Numbered from the stretch's first letter, positions 7,745-15,117 are shown. The stretch is DNA of 32,502 bases from Mesorhizobium sp. M7A.F.Ca.US.006.01.1.1 (GCF_003997935.1 NZ_RZQL01000047.1:1-32502), one strand, 5' to 3'. Numbers and translations are program-made. Notes: generated by a model from the letters alone, not told the origin.

Positions 7745-8344
7745 TCAGGGGCCGGTCACGAGCGAAAAAACCAGTTTCTGCAAATTGCCGCCATTGCCGA
7801 ATTCGACGCGGTCGAAATCGCGGCTTGCCTGCACCCGCGCCTTCGAGATCGCGTCGAGCCGCTTGACCACCTCGGCCCTGGTCTTGCTGCATTTGGGATC
7901 GTCGGCGACGGTCAGGCCGTCCGTCGCGGCTTGGATGTCGTGGACCATCTGGACCATGCTGGCGCCATGTACCTTCTCATGGGCGGCGACGCCGGCGATG
8001 AAGGTGTCCCAGTTCTTCTGGACGGCGGGCGGCAGGGAGCCGGAGGGTTTTGGCAGAGTGTAGGTGACGATCAGCTTCGGACGCCCGGCCGTCAGCACGC
8101 AGTCCTTGCCCCTGGGCTTGTAGTCCCTTAGCCCCCAGGTCAGCTTGAAATTGGTGTAGGCGATGGCGCGGGCAATGCCGAGCTTTGGCCCGTTCTCGCC
8201 GATCGAGCGGTAGAGTTCGGCGCCGCTCTGGCCCGAGATCGCGTAGGGCTCGATTTTCTCGACCGGCTTCCACTCGGCATGAGCGGCGAGCGGCAAGGCC
8301 AGCAGGGCGGCAAAGGACAGACACAGGCGAACGCAGGCTCTCAA
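7745..8344 (-). CDS. Secreted DUF922 family protein, putative zinc protease
   Basis: A 199-residue protein from a TTG start at 8344. That start is chosen because GGAGAG lies 5 nt upstream and it yields a clean signal peptide (RACVRLCLSFAALLALPLAA, cleavage near AHA at 23). The ATG at 8392 would add 16 residues in front. The mature part has HEKVHG at 122-127, a HExxH zinc motif, in the setting WDTFIAGVAAHEKVH typical of DUF922, which is described as a secreted zinc-dependent protease family. Two cysteines (DC at 82, KC in the C-terminal third) could form a disulfide. Periplasmic location is expected; the target is unknown. Confidence 0.85.
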   Translation of the reverse strand: MRACVRLCLSFAALLALPLAAHAEWKPVEKIEPYAISGQSGAELYRSIGENGPKLGIARAIAYTNFKLTWGLRDYKPRGKDCVLTAGRPKLIVTYTLPKPSGSLPPAVQKNWDTFIAGVAAHEKVHGASMVQMVHDIQAATDGLTVADDPKCSKTRAEVVKRLDAISKARVQASRDFDRVEFGNGGNLQKLVFSLVTGP

Positions 8345-8464
8345 TCCAACTCTCCGCGAAACAGGACCGGCTGCCGCAAGGGGCAATGCCATCGGGTCGC
8401 TTTTTCCTATATGCTGTCGACGGGTGCTGCAAATGGCCCTGGAGGCAGTCAATTGGGGGGAGTC

Positions 8465-8959
8465 ATGAGAGTTGGACATCTCATCGTCGCCGGTGCGGTA
8501 GCGGTCCTGCAGGCCGCGCAACCGGCGTTTGCCGCGTCGTGCGGCGGCTGGAGCGCCAGGATGGAGGAAGACGAAGGCGGCAGCGTGCTGACGGCCTCGG
8601 TTTGCGGCGGCCCGAAAGGCGACGCGCATCTGATGCTGACCTGTTTCGACACACCGGTGCTGAGCTACGATCTCGGCGCCACCGGCCAGCAGCTGGAGCC
8701 CGGCATCGGCGGTTCGTTCGCGTTCCAGGCCGACGGCAAGACGGTGGCGAAGACGCTGCAGCTGGAGGCCATGTACAACTACTTCGTGGTCAACCTGGCG
8801 AAAGCCGATCCGCTGCTCGACCTGTTGCGCGGCAAAGGCGATGTGTCGGTCAGTTCAGCCAAATATGGCGAGGTCAGTTTTCCGCTGAAGGGCTCCAGCG
8901 CGGCCATCGGCAAGGTGCTGGCGCAGTGCGGCAAGACCCAGCCCGCCGATGGGGATTGA
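8465..8959 (+). CDS. Secreted hypothetical protein
   Basis: A 164-residue protein that I do not recognise. It starts at the ATG at 8465 behind a GGGGGGAG ribosome site. Residues 1-24 form a signal peptide ending AFA, followed by SCGGWSARM. Four further cysteines (VCGG, LTCF, QCGK) suggest disulfides, consistent with the periplasm. The body is beta-rich with no known catalytic motif. It is divergent from the DUF922 gene, 120 bp away, and its stop lies 3 bp before a large inverted repeat. Confidence 0.8.
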   Translation: MRVGHLIVAGAVAVLQAAQPAFAASCGGWSARMEEDEGGSVLTASVCGGPKGDAHLMLTCFDTPVLSYDLGATGQQLEPGIGGSFAFQADGKTVAKTLQLEAMYNYFVVNLAKADPLLDLLRGKGDVSVSSAKYGEVSFPLKGSSAAIGKVLAQCGKTQPADGD

Positions 8960-8962
8960 GGA

Positions 8963-9205
8963 CTTCGTCATCCTAGGGCGGAGCAAGGAGCGCAGCGACG
9001 CGGCGCAGACCCTAGGATCCATGCCGTGACGCATGCCGAAAAATGCTGCGGAACCAGGATGTTATCCCGGCGCATTACTGTTGTTCTATGGCACTGGCGG
9101 TAGCGCCTTATCCTGATCCGCTTTGGCCCGTTGCAAGTGTCGCGGCATGGATCCCAGGGTCTCCGCGACGGAGCTGCGCTCCTACTTCGCCCTAGGATGA
9201 CGAAG
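8963..9205. repeat. 243-bp element with about 67-bp imperfect inverted repeats
   Basis: The left arm 8963-9030 and right arm 9139-9205 are near-perfect reverse complements. Both outer ends read CTTCGTCATCCTAGG inwards, and the inner part GATCCATGCCG is also mirrored. A 108-bp centre separates them. It has no transposase and looks like a miniature or REP-like element. The last 14 bp of the right arm are translated as the C-terminal PSSS and stop of the MocR gene, so the element supplies that gene's stop codon. Confidence 0.85.
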
Positions 9206-10658
9206 GGAGGGAATGCCGCCTCACCACCCCGCCCAACCTGACCGTCGCGGCCATCAATTCCTCGTCCGAAAACCCCGAAAAACCCAGCACCAGGCCTTGC
9301 CGGGGCGGGCCGTCGACGAACATCGAGGAGAGGGCACGCGCACCGACACCTGCCGCCTTCGCCGCCTCGACGATCGCCGTGTCCGGCCCGGCGTCTTTCA
9401 GCGTCGCCATCAAGTGCAGCCCCTGTTCGGGTACGGTTACTTCGAGGGCATCGCCGCAATGCGCCTCGAGGCCGGCGACCAGCACGTCGCGCGCGGCTTG
9501 CACCCGGCGGCGCACGCGCCTGAGATGCGCGGCGAAATGGCCTTCGTTCAACAGGTCGGTCAGCGCGCCTTCGGCCAGTGTCGAGGGGAATCGGTCGGAG
9601 CGCGCCCTGACCGCCATCACGGCATCGAGCAGCGCTTCGGGCACCACGACATAGCCGATGCGCAGGCCGGGGAAGAGGATTTTCGAGAAGGTGCCGAGAT
9701 AGGCGACACGGCCCGAGCCGTCCATGCCTTGCAGCGAGGTCAGCGGCGGGCCGGCATAGCGGAACTCGCTGTCGTAATCGTCCTCAATGATCCAGGCATG
9801 GTTGCGCCGCGCCCAGTCGAGTAGCGCCAGGCGGCGGCGCATCGTCATCGTCACGCCGAGCGGATATTGGTGCGAGGGCGTGACATAGGCCGCGCGCGCC
9901 TTGGAGCACAGGCTTTCGCCGATCTCGGGATCGAGCCCTTCCGCGTCGACCGGCACCCCAAAAACCCTGGCGCCGCTGCCGGCCAGCACGGCGTGGGCCA
10001 TGGGATAGCAGGGGTTTTCGATCCAGACGGCATCGCCGGGACTGAGCGCGGCGCGCACCAGAAGATCCAGCCCCTGCTGCGTGCCCGAAGTCAGCACGAT
10101 CTGGCCGGCGTCGCAGCGCACGCCGCGTGCGGTTCGGAGATAGGTTGCGATCGCGCTGCGCAGGCCAAGCCCGCCCCGCGGATCGCCATAGCGAAAATGC
10201 TCCGGCCCGGGGCGGGCAAGGTGGCGCGACAGAAGGATGCGAAACAAATCAAGCGTGCGCGGATCGGACACCGCCACGCCAAGGCCGCAAGGCAGCGAGG
10301 TGGCCGCGTCGATCTCAGGCGAACGCGGCTTGACCTGTGTTGTCGGCAGATGCGGCACGTCAGGCGCGACGAAGGTTCCGGCACCGACCCTGGCGACGGC
10401 GAAGCCTTCCGAGATCAGCATTTCAAAACAGACAACCGCCGCCGAACGCGACAGGCCGAAGCGCTGTGCGAGATCCCGGGTGGTCGGCAGTTTCGCCCCG
10501 GCGGCCAGCGCGCCGGTCTCGATCAGCCGCCGCAGCGCCGCATAAAGCTCACGGCTGCGCGGACCGTCGCCCGGCAGGACCGGGATCAGCGCCGACCAAT
10601 CAGGCAGATTGGTCTGAGTTTTATCAACAGGATTGGTTCTTTTATCGACCAATGTCAT
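9192..10658 (-). CDS. MocR/PdxR-type regulator: GntR helix-turn-helix fused to class I aminotransferase fold
   Basis: A 488-residue protein. Residues about 25-95 form a GntR winged helix (RELYAALRRLIETGALAAG, then KLPTTRDLAQRFGLSRSA), followed by a PLP-binding aminotransferase-like domain with NPCYPMAHAVL, the IIEDDYDSEFRY motif and the Schiff-base lysine in YLGTFSKILFPG. MocR proteins use PLP or an aldimine as effector rather than for catalysis. It is divergent from a PNPOx-like flavoprotein, a classic pairing, and that gene is the likely target. The ATG at 10658 is preferred over 10685. The C-terminal end PSSS is encoded by an inverted-repeat element, so the native terminus may have been replaced. 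Confidence 0.93.
   Translation of the reverse strand: MTLVDKRTNPVDKTQTNLPDWSALIPVLPGDGPRSRELYAALRRLIETGALAAGAKLPTTRDLAQRFGLSRSAAVVCFEMLISEGFAVARVGAGTFVAPDVPHLPTTQVKPRSPEIDAATSLPCGLGVAVSDPRTLDLFRILLSRHLARPGPEHFRYGDPRGGLGLRSAIATYLRTARGVRCDAGQIVLTSGTQQGLDLLVRAALSPGDAVWIENPCYPMAHAVLAGSGARVFGVPVDAEGLDPEIGESLCSKARAAYVTPSHQYPLGVTMTMRRRLALLDWARRNHAWIIEDDYDSEFRYAGPPLTSLQGMDGSGRVAYLGTFSKILFPGLRIGYVVVPEALLDAVMAVRARSDRFPSTLAEGALTDLLNEGHFAAHLRRVRRRVQAARDVLVAGLEAHCGDALEVTVPEQGLHLMATLKDAGPDTAIVEAAKAAGVGARALSSMFVDGPPRQGLVLGFSGFSDEELMAATVRLGGVVRRHSLPSSS
10608..10646. promoter_or_regulatory. Two direct repeats at the start of the MocR gene
   Basis: ATTGGT occurs at 10608 and 10632 and TTTTATC at 10619 and 10640, forming two similar half-operators 21-24 bp apart. 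They lie inside the first codons of the MocR gene and give the protein repeat VDKRTN and VDKTQTN. MocR regulators commonly bind direct repeats close to their own start, so this is a plausible shared operator for both divergent genes. Confidence 0.45.
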
Positions 10659-10696
10659 AGCGCATGGTTGGCAGACAGCAACCAAGGATGCAAGCC

Positions 10697-11416
10697 GTGA
10701 ACGACACGCCAGCCAGCTTTCCGACCACCAGCCGCAACCGCGTCAAGCGCCTGCACGAGCGCGGCAGCTACGACCATGCTGCCGTCTTCGCGGTACTGGA
10801 TGCCGGGCTGCTGTGCCATGTCGCCTATACGTTCGACGGCCAGCCTTATTGCACGCCGACCATTCACTGGCGCGAGGACGACATGCTGTACTGGCACGGC
10901 TCGTCGGCCAGCCGCATGCTGCGCCATCTGCGCGGCGGTACGCCGGCGTGTCTCACGGTGTCGCATCTCGACGGGCTGGTGCTGGCGCGCTCGGGCTTCA
11001 ACCATTCCGCCAATTACCGCTCGGCGATGTGTTTCGGCACGGCGCGGATCATCGATGAGCCTGAGGAGAAACTGAAGGCGCTGGCCGGCGTCGTCGACCG
11101 TTTCTATCCCGGCCGGAGCGATACCTTGCGGCCGATCTCGGCGCAGGAGGCCAAGGCGACGACGGTGATCGGCATGCGCATCGAAGAGGCATCGGCCAAA
11201 GTGCGCGCCAAGGGCGTCGGCGACGACGAGGAGGATTACGGGCATCCGGTTTGGGCCGGCGTCATTCCGGTGCGGATGGTGGTCGGCGCCGCCGAGCCGT
11301 GTCCGAGGCTGCTGCCTGGTATCGAGCGGCCGCAGAATTTGTCGGGTTATGCGGAGAGTGCGAGGCTCGATGAGGCGCTGACGCAGGCGCAGCGGGTTTA
11401 TGAAGGCGAGGTGTAG
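10697..11416 (+). CDS. PNPOx-like flavin-nucleotide-binding protein
   Basis: A 239-residue protein of the pyridoxamine 5'-phosphate oxidase-like split-barrel superfamily. Typical stretches are HVAYTFDGQPYCTPTIHWRE, the YWHGSSASRMLRHL phosphate-binding region, and NYRSAMCFGTARII. Members bind FMN, F420 or haem; the exact reaction is not clear. A GTG at 10697 is taken as the start because AAGGA lies 8 nt upstream; the ATG at 10688 overlaps that ribosome site, so it is a second choice. It is divergent from the MocR regulator by a short gap and is its probable target, hinting at a role linked to vitamin B6 or amine metabolism. Confidence 0.88.
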   Translation: MNDTPASFPTTSRNRVKRLHERGSYDHAAVFAVLDAGLLCHVAYTFDGQPYCTPTIHWREDDMLYWHGSSASRMLRHLRGGTPACLTVSHLDGLVLARSGFNHSANYRSAMCFGTARIIDEPEEKLKALAGVVDRFYPGRSDTLRPISAQEAKATTVIGMRIEEASAKVRAKGVGDDEEDYGHPVWAGVIPVRMVVGAAEPCPRLLPGIERPQNLSGYAESARLDEALTQAQRVYEGEV

Positions 11417-11426
11417 TTAGCCTCTT

Positions 11427-11448
11427 CCTTCCCTCACAAGGGGGAAGG
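11427..11448 (+). terminator. Hairpin after the PNPOx-like gene
   Basis: CCTTCCC (11427-11433) pairs with GGGAAGG (11442-11448) around an 8-nt loop, 10 nt after the stop codon. No T-run follows, so it is a weak terminator or a fragment of a dispersed palindrome. Confidence 0.4.
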
Positions 11449-11484
11449 GAGAGCGCACCCTTGCCGGTGCCTGCGCCGCGCGAT

Positions 11485-11949
11485 ATGCCCGACACCATGA
11501 TCACCTTCCGTAAGGCTGTTGCCTCCGACCTGCCTGATATCGTCGCGATGCTGGCCGACGATCCGCTTGGCGCTGGCCGCGAGGATGCGTCCTTGCCGCT
11601 GGCGCAAGGCTATGTCGATGCTTTCAACGCCATCGACGCCGATCCCAATCAACTGCTGGCGGTGGCCGTGGATGGCGGCGAAGTGATCGGTACCTTGCAG
11701 ATTTCTTTCCTTGCCGGGCTCTCGCGCAAGGGTGCCTGGCGCGGGCAGATCGAGGCGGTTCGGGGTGCCGGCCACAGGCGCTCGGGCGGCGTCGGCAGGC
11801 TGATGATCGAATGGGCGATCGACGCGTGCCGGGCGCGCGGCTGCAGCCTCGTCCAGCTGACCACCGACAAGGGGCGGGCGGACGCGCACCGCTTTTACGA
11901 AAGCCTCGGCTTCACCGGCAGCCATCTCGGCTACAAGAAGAGCCTTTAG
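11485..11949 (+). CDS. GNAT-family N-acetyltransferase
   Basis: A 154-residue acyl-CoA-dependent acetyltransferase. It has ITFRKAVASDLPDIVAML at the N-terminus, and the acetyl-CoA-binding region is AGHRRSGGVGRLMIEWAIDA (R/QxxGxG/A in the form RRSGGVG). It ends with ADAHRFYESLGFTGSHLGYK, the usual C-terminal helix and strand. The start is uncertain: ATGs at 11485 and 11497 are both possible and neither has a clear ribosome site. Substrate unknown. It follows the PNPOx-like gene by 68 bp with a hairpin between. Confidence 0.88.
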   Translation: MPDTMITFRKAVASDLPDIVAMLADDPLGAGREDASLPLAQGYVDAFNAIDADPNQLLAVAVDGGEVIGTLQISFLAGLSRKGAWRGQIEAVRGAGHRRSGGVGRLMIEWAIDACRARGCSLVQLTTDKGRADAHRFYESLGFTGSHLGYKKSL

Positions 11950-12043
11950 GCGGGCGGAAAACCGCTGCACACTTTTTGTGGAACTGCTCCGCTGGCGCAT
12001 TCGGGAAATCGTTCAGGCACACTTCAATTCGCGGCCAAGAGGG

Positions 12044-12072
12044 AATATAGGTCAGCTAAGTTGACCTATATT
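12044..12072. promoter_or_regulatory. Perfect 11-bp inverted repeat ahead of the aminotransferase
   Basis: AATATAGGTCA (12044-12054) and TGACCTATATT (12062-12072) are exact reverse complements with a 7-bp spacer. The repeat ends 22 bp before the GTG start, so it covers the expected promoter or leader. It is a strong operator candidate; a hairpin in the leader RNA is an alternative. No regulator gene is adjacent except the MocR protein 1.4 kb upstream. Confidence 0.65.
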
Positions 12073-12094
12073 GCATCGTCCGGGGAGGCGTGTC

Positions 12095-13303
12095 GTGACC
12101 CTTATGAACCTGTTGGCTTCGCGCTCGTCGCGCATGAAAGCGTCCGAAATCCGCGAGCTGCTGAAGCTGCTCGACCAGCCGGACATCATCTCGTTCGCCG
12201 GCGGTATTCCCGATCCGGCGCTGTTTCCGGCCGAGGCGATCCGCGACGCCTATGCCGATGTGCTGGGCGGCCCTGAGGCAGGGGCGGCGCTGCAGTACCA
12301 GGTCTCGGAAGGCTATCTGCCGTTGCGGCGCTGGCTCGCCGGGCAGATGGGCAAGCTCGGCGTCGCCTGTGACGAGGCCAACATCTTCATCACTTCCGGC
12401 TCGCAGCAGGCGCTGGATTATCTCGGCAAACTGTTCCTTTCGCCGGGCGATACAGCGCTGGTGACGTGGCCGACCTATCTCGGCGCGCTGCAGGCTTTCA
12501 ACGCCTATGAGCCACGCTACGACCGGCTTACCCCGGCCGGCGGCAACATGACGCCCGACGCTTATCGCGCGGCGGCGGCGGCCAATGGCGGCAAGGCCAA
12601 ATTCGCCTATCTGGTGCCGGATTTCGCCAACCCGACCGGCAACACGCTGAACCGTGAACAGCGCGAGGCAGTGCTCGACCTTGCCGGCGAACTCGACATC
12701 GCCGTCATCGAGGATGCCGCCTATCGCGCGCTGCGCTATGACGGCGAAGGCGAGCCGCCGATCCTGGCGCTCGACTGCATCAGGTCGGGCGGCATCGACA
12801 AGGCGCGAACGCTCTATTGCGGCTCGTTCTCGAAGATATTGTCGCCGGGCATGCGGGTCGGCTGGGTGTGCGCGCCGCGCCACATCGTCGAGAAGCTGGT
12901 GCTGATGAAGCAGGCCTCGGACCTGCACAGCCCGTCGATCAACCAGGTGGTGATGCATCGTGTCGCCGAAGCCGTGTTCGACGGTCAGGTGGAAAAACTT
13001 ATCGGCGCCTATCGTGAGCGCCGCGACGGGCTGCTCTCGGCACTGGAAGCCCACATGCCCGAAGGCGTGACCTGGAGCCGCCCGGAAGGCGGCATGTTCG
13101 TCTGGGTGACGCTGCCGGAAGGGGCCGACGCCACCGAGCTTCTGGCTCGGTCGGTGAAGGAAGCGCGGGTCGCCTTCGTGCCGGGCAACGCCTTTTATGC
13201 CGACGGCACCGGGCGCAACACGCTGCGGCTGTCCTTCACGCTCGCCGACCGGCGCGCGGTGAGCGAAGGCCTTCCCAGGCTAGCCGCCATCCTGAAGGGA
13301 TAG
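12095..13303 (+). CDS. PLP-dependent class I/II aminotransferase, LysN-like
   Basis: A 402-residue enzyme. IISFAGGIPDPALFPAEAI at the N-terminus, the PDFANPTGNT substrate and PLP-contact motif, IEDAAYRALRYDGE with the PLP-pyridine Asp, and YCGSFSKILSPGMRVGW with the Schiff-base Lys are all present. This sequence group is close to 2-aminoadipate/multisubstrate aminotransferases without the GntR domain. The GTG at 12095 is chosen because GGGGAGG lies 6 nt upstream; an ATG follows at 12104. It probably transfers amino groups from a hydrophobic or long-chain amino acid to 2-oxoglutarate; the substrate is not fixed by the sequence. The last 24 bp overlap the convergent small gene. Confidence 0.92.
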   Translation: MTLMNLLASRSSRMKASEIRELLKLLDQPDIISFAGGIPDPALFPAEAIRDAYADVLGGPEAGAALQYQVSEGYLPLRRWLAGQMGKLGVACDEANIFITSGSQQALDYLGKLFLSPGDTALVTWPTYLGALQAFNAYEPRYDRLTPAGGNMTPDAYRAAAAANGGKAKFAYLVPDFANPTGNTLNREQREAVLDLAGELDIAVIEDAAYRALRYDGEGEPPILALDCIRSGGIDKARTLYCGSFSKILSPGMRVGWVCAPRHIVEKLVLMKQASDLHSPSINQVVMHRVAEAVFDGQVEKLIGAYRERRDGLLSALEAHMPEGVTWSRPEGGMFVWVTLPEGADATELLARSVKEARVAFVPGNAFYADGTGRNTLRLSFTLADRRAVSEGLPRLAAILKG

Positions 13304-13582
13304 GCCGGCGCCCGAAGCCGGCTTTTCCTCCGCCGCTACAGTCACCAGGCGCTCTAGCTTTGAAAGCCTGGTGCGAGCGAGCTTGCGGACCGGCTTTTCG
13401 AAACCTTCTTCGCCGTTTTCGACGACGAAGACCAAGGTCATGAAATCGAGCATGAACTCGTCGATGGCTGCCGCGACCTCGCGCGATCCGCCCTTGAACC
13501 GGCGCAGCAGAGCGGTTGCTTCCTCGATATCGTCGACACCGGCGCTGTCGACCAGCGCTTCGAGCCTCTGAAAACAATCCAA
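13280..13582 (-). CDS. Small hypothetical protein behind an EcfG-type promoter
   Basis: A 100-residue protein from a TTG start at 13582, chosen because GGGAGGG lies 7 nt upstream and an EcfG-like promoter ends 27 bp before. The sequence LDCFQRLEALVDSAGVDDIE then EATALLRRFKGGSREVAAAI is largely helical, and the C-terminus is Lys/Glu-rich (RTRLSKLERLVTVAAEEKP). There is no signal peptide and no membrane segment. I do not recognise the family. An upstream extension to 13741 stays open but would read through the promoter, so it is unlikely. Stress induction is inferred from the promoter only. Confidence 0.6.
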   Translation of the reverse strand: MDCFQRLEALVDSAGVDDIEEATALLRRFKGGSREVAAAIDEFMLDFMTLVFVVENGEEGFEKPVRKLARTRLSKLERLVTVAAEEKPASGAGLSLQDGG

Positions 13583-13608
13583 TCGCAATCCCTCCCACCG
13601 CGCCACCA

Positions 13609-13633
13609 AACCCGGCTGCGAGCGGAAAGTTCC
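13609..13633 (-). promoter_or_regulatory. EcfG/RpoE2-type promoter for the small gene at 13582
   Basis: On the minus strand GGAAC (13633-13629) is followed by 16 bp and GGTT (13612-13609). The alphaproteobacterial general stress sigma consensus is GGAAC-N16/17-CGTT, so one base in the -10 element differs. Transcription would begin near 13602, just ahead of the GGGAGGG ribosome site. Confidence 0.55.
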
Positions 13634-13721
13634 AAACTGAGAGTGGTCTCGCGGAAGAAATCGCCTCCGCCGCTTGAATTCCGCGGTTTCGACCGGCCAT
13701 CGGCAATTTTTTTGTTCGGGT

Positions 13722-13747
13722 GGAACCTCCGCGGCCAACAAAGGTTC
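13722..13747 (+). promoter_or_regulatory. EcfG/RpoE2-type promoter of the small RNA
   Basis: GGAAC (13722-13726), a 17-bp spacer, and GGTT (13744-13747) match the general stress response consensus with one -10 mismatch. The predicted transcript start, about 6-7 bp downstream, falls exactly at the base of the first hairpin of the RNA at 13754. It is divergent from the promoter at 13609-13633, about 90 bp away. Confidence 0.65.
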
Positions 13748-13753
13748 TTACCA

Positions 13754-13836
13754 GGTCTGATCCCCCCTCAGACCTCTGAAGGCTAGACATGCTTTCAAAA
13801 GGCCCGCTGGATCCCCTCCCGGCGGGCTTTTTGTTT
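13754..13836 (+). ncRNA. Putative stress-induced small RNA with C-rich loop (GsrN-like architecture)
   Basis: An 80-85 nt transcript is predicted from promoter to terminator. The 5' end is a perfect 8-bp hairpin, AGGTCTGA (13754-13761) with TCAGACCT (13769-13776), whose 7-nt loop is TCCCCCC. A single-stranded linker (13777-13798) follows, then the terminator hairpin whose loop contains ATCCCCTCCC. No open reading frame with a ribosome site fits inside. C-rich loops of this type pair with G-rich ribosome sites in target mRNAs. An EcfG promoter plus exposed 5' C-loop plus terminator is the architecture described for Caulobacter GsrN; homology to it is not shown here. It could alternatively be the leader of the VOC gene at 13907. 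Confidence 0.7.
13802..13834 (+). terminator. Rho-independent terminator of the small RNA
   Basis: GCCCGC (13803-13808) pairs with GCGGGC (13823-13828), extended by flanking G-C pairs and A/T runs, and is followed directly by TTTTTG. This is the strongest intrinsic terminator in the window. Its loop carries CCCCTCCC, which could also serve as an anti-Shine-Dalgarno surface. Confidence 0.85.
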
Positions 13837-13906
13837 GCTGGGAAGTATCTGCATTGACGACGCCCTGTCCGAACCTAAATTCGAACCCACACGAGGAGGC
13901 GTTTTC

Positions 13907-14335
13907 ATGGAAACCCAGGAATTGCATCGCGGCCGCCTCATCGACCACATCCAACTGGTGGTCAGGGATCTCGCGGCCAGCCGGCGTTTCTACGAGGCGG
14001 TCCTGCAGGCGCTCGATGTCCCGATCGGCGGTAGCGGCGCCGACTTTTTCTGGGCCGACGAGCTGTTTGTCTCCACTGCCGACAGCCGGGCCGCACAGGG
14101 AAAGCTCACCGGCCGCCATCACCTGGCTTTCCAGGCAAGGGACCACGCCATGGTCGACGGCTTCTACAAGGCCGGGCTGGCGGCCGGCGGCACGGACAAT
14201 GGCGCGCCGGGCGAACGGCCTTATCACCCCGGCTATTACGCCGCCTTCCTGCTCGATCCCGACGGCAACAACATCGAGGCGGTCCATCACGGTCCGCATG
14301 GTCGCAGCGCCGCTTCGGTGAAGATCACCTTCTAA
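13907..14335 (+). CDS. VOC-superfamily (glyoxalase/dioxygenase-like) protein
   Basis: A 142-residue vicinal-oxygen-chelate protein with two beta-alpha-beta-beta-beta units. The metal-ligand positions typical of the fold are seen at IDHIQLVVRDL (His), HHLAFQAR (His) and FLLDPDGNNIEAVHHG (Glu), as in glyoxalase I-like and fosfomycin-resistance-like proteins. The start at 13907 has a strong AGGAGG 6 nt upstream. The reaction is not clear; detoxification of a small electrophile is common in the family. It begins 71 bp after the small-RNA terminator, so read-through from the stress promoter could contribute to its expression. Confidence 0.9.
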   Translation: METQELHRGRLIDHIQLVVRDLAASRRFYEAVLQALDVPIGGSGADFFWADELFVSTADSRAAQGKLTGRHHLAFQARDHAMVDGFYKAGLAAGGTDNGAPGERPYHPGYYAAFLLDPDGNNIEAVHHGPHGRSAASVKITF

Positions 14336-14522
14336 GCTGCCGATATTCAGCCGGCCGGGATCGCGGGCGCATGGGCGATGCCGGAGAGAAGTTGCCTTGC
14401 GTTGCCAGATTGGTGGCCCCGATGCTAACCGTGCAAACGGCGGGCGGGAATCGGCATCGAAGCAACGCGCGCTGCAAAATCCTCAATAAAACTCCCCTTA
14501 CCCCCGTGGAGATATATTTTTT

Positions 14523-15038
14523 ATGCAAAACCCAACAAGGGCGATCTGTGCCGCCACGCTTCTATTTGCGATCGGGGCCGCGGGCCTCACAAGTATATCA
14601 TCTTTTGCTTATATTTCATCGGCGCAGGCTCAGGAGGAATATCTTCCGACCGAGAAGGATTTTGTCGGCAAATGGAAACTGAACGGTGGAGCCATCCGGC
14701 CGCCGCGCGATATGAAGGATGCGCCGACACCGGAACAGGAAGCGGCCGCCGGTGAGTTCCAGCAGACGGTGACCGCGTTTTACGGGGCGTTCGACTATCT
14801 GGAGATCACGGCGGACGGCCGCTACAATTTTCATCAGCCGGGTGATCCGACGTCGGGGCCTTGCGTCTGGTGCGGAACATGGTCCTTCAACAACAGTTCG
14901 GCGTGGCGAAAGCTGGATACGGCGCCCCGGCTGGATATCTACGCCAAGGACGGCGACATGCAGATGACCTACACTGCCGAACCCACCGAAAAATCGAAAT
15001 ATGCATGGCTGGTTTTCGGCTGGACGAAAGCCGAGTAG
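14523..15038 (+). CDS. Secreted hypothetical protein
   Basis: A 171-residue protein of unknown family. Residues 1-37 form a long signal peptide (positively charged start, hydrophobic stretch, AQA cleavage). The mature part has DFVGKWKLNGG near its start and repeated short strands, with CVWCGTWSF containing a CxxC-like pair, and ends YAWLVFGWTKAE. The GKWKL and TWSF pattern recalls lipocalin-like or protease-inhibitor beta barrels, but this is only a resemblance. A GGAG sequence lies 11 nt before the ATG. The preceding 187 bp hold no gene that I can support. Confidence 0.75.
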   Translation: MQNPTRAICAATLLFAIGAAGLTSISSFAYISSAQAQEEYLPTEKDFVGKWKLNGGAIRPPRDMKDAPTPEQEAAAGEFQQTVTAFYGAFDYLEITADGRYNFHQPGDPTSGPCVWCGTWSFNNSSAWRKLDTAPRLDIYAKDGDMQMTYTAEPTEKSKYAWLVFGWTKAE

Positions 15039-15087
15039 GCGGCGGCGCACGGCTCGCCACACCTGGACGGGCCTAAGCGGCTTTTCA

Positions 15088-15117
15088 TTCATCTCGTATC
15101 CTCGTATACGAGATGAA
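15088..15117. promoter_or_regulatory. Palindromic operator ahead of the peptidase-Ddl operon
   Basis: TTCATCTCGTAT (15088-15099) and ATACGAGATGAA (15106-15117) are exact inverted repeats with a 6-bp spacer. Within the right half, CTCGTATACGAG (15101-15112) is itself a perfect 12-bp palindrome. GTATAC-centred palindromes are typical operators of GntR-family FCD regulators. The site is 22 bp upstream of the ATG at 15139, so binding there would block the operon. Confidence 0.6.
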
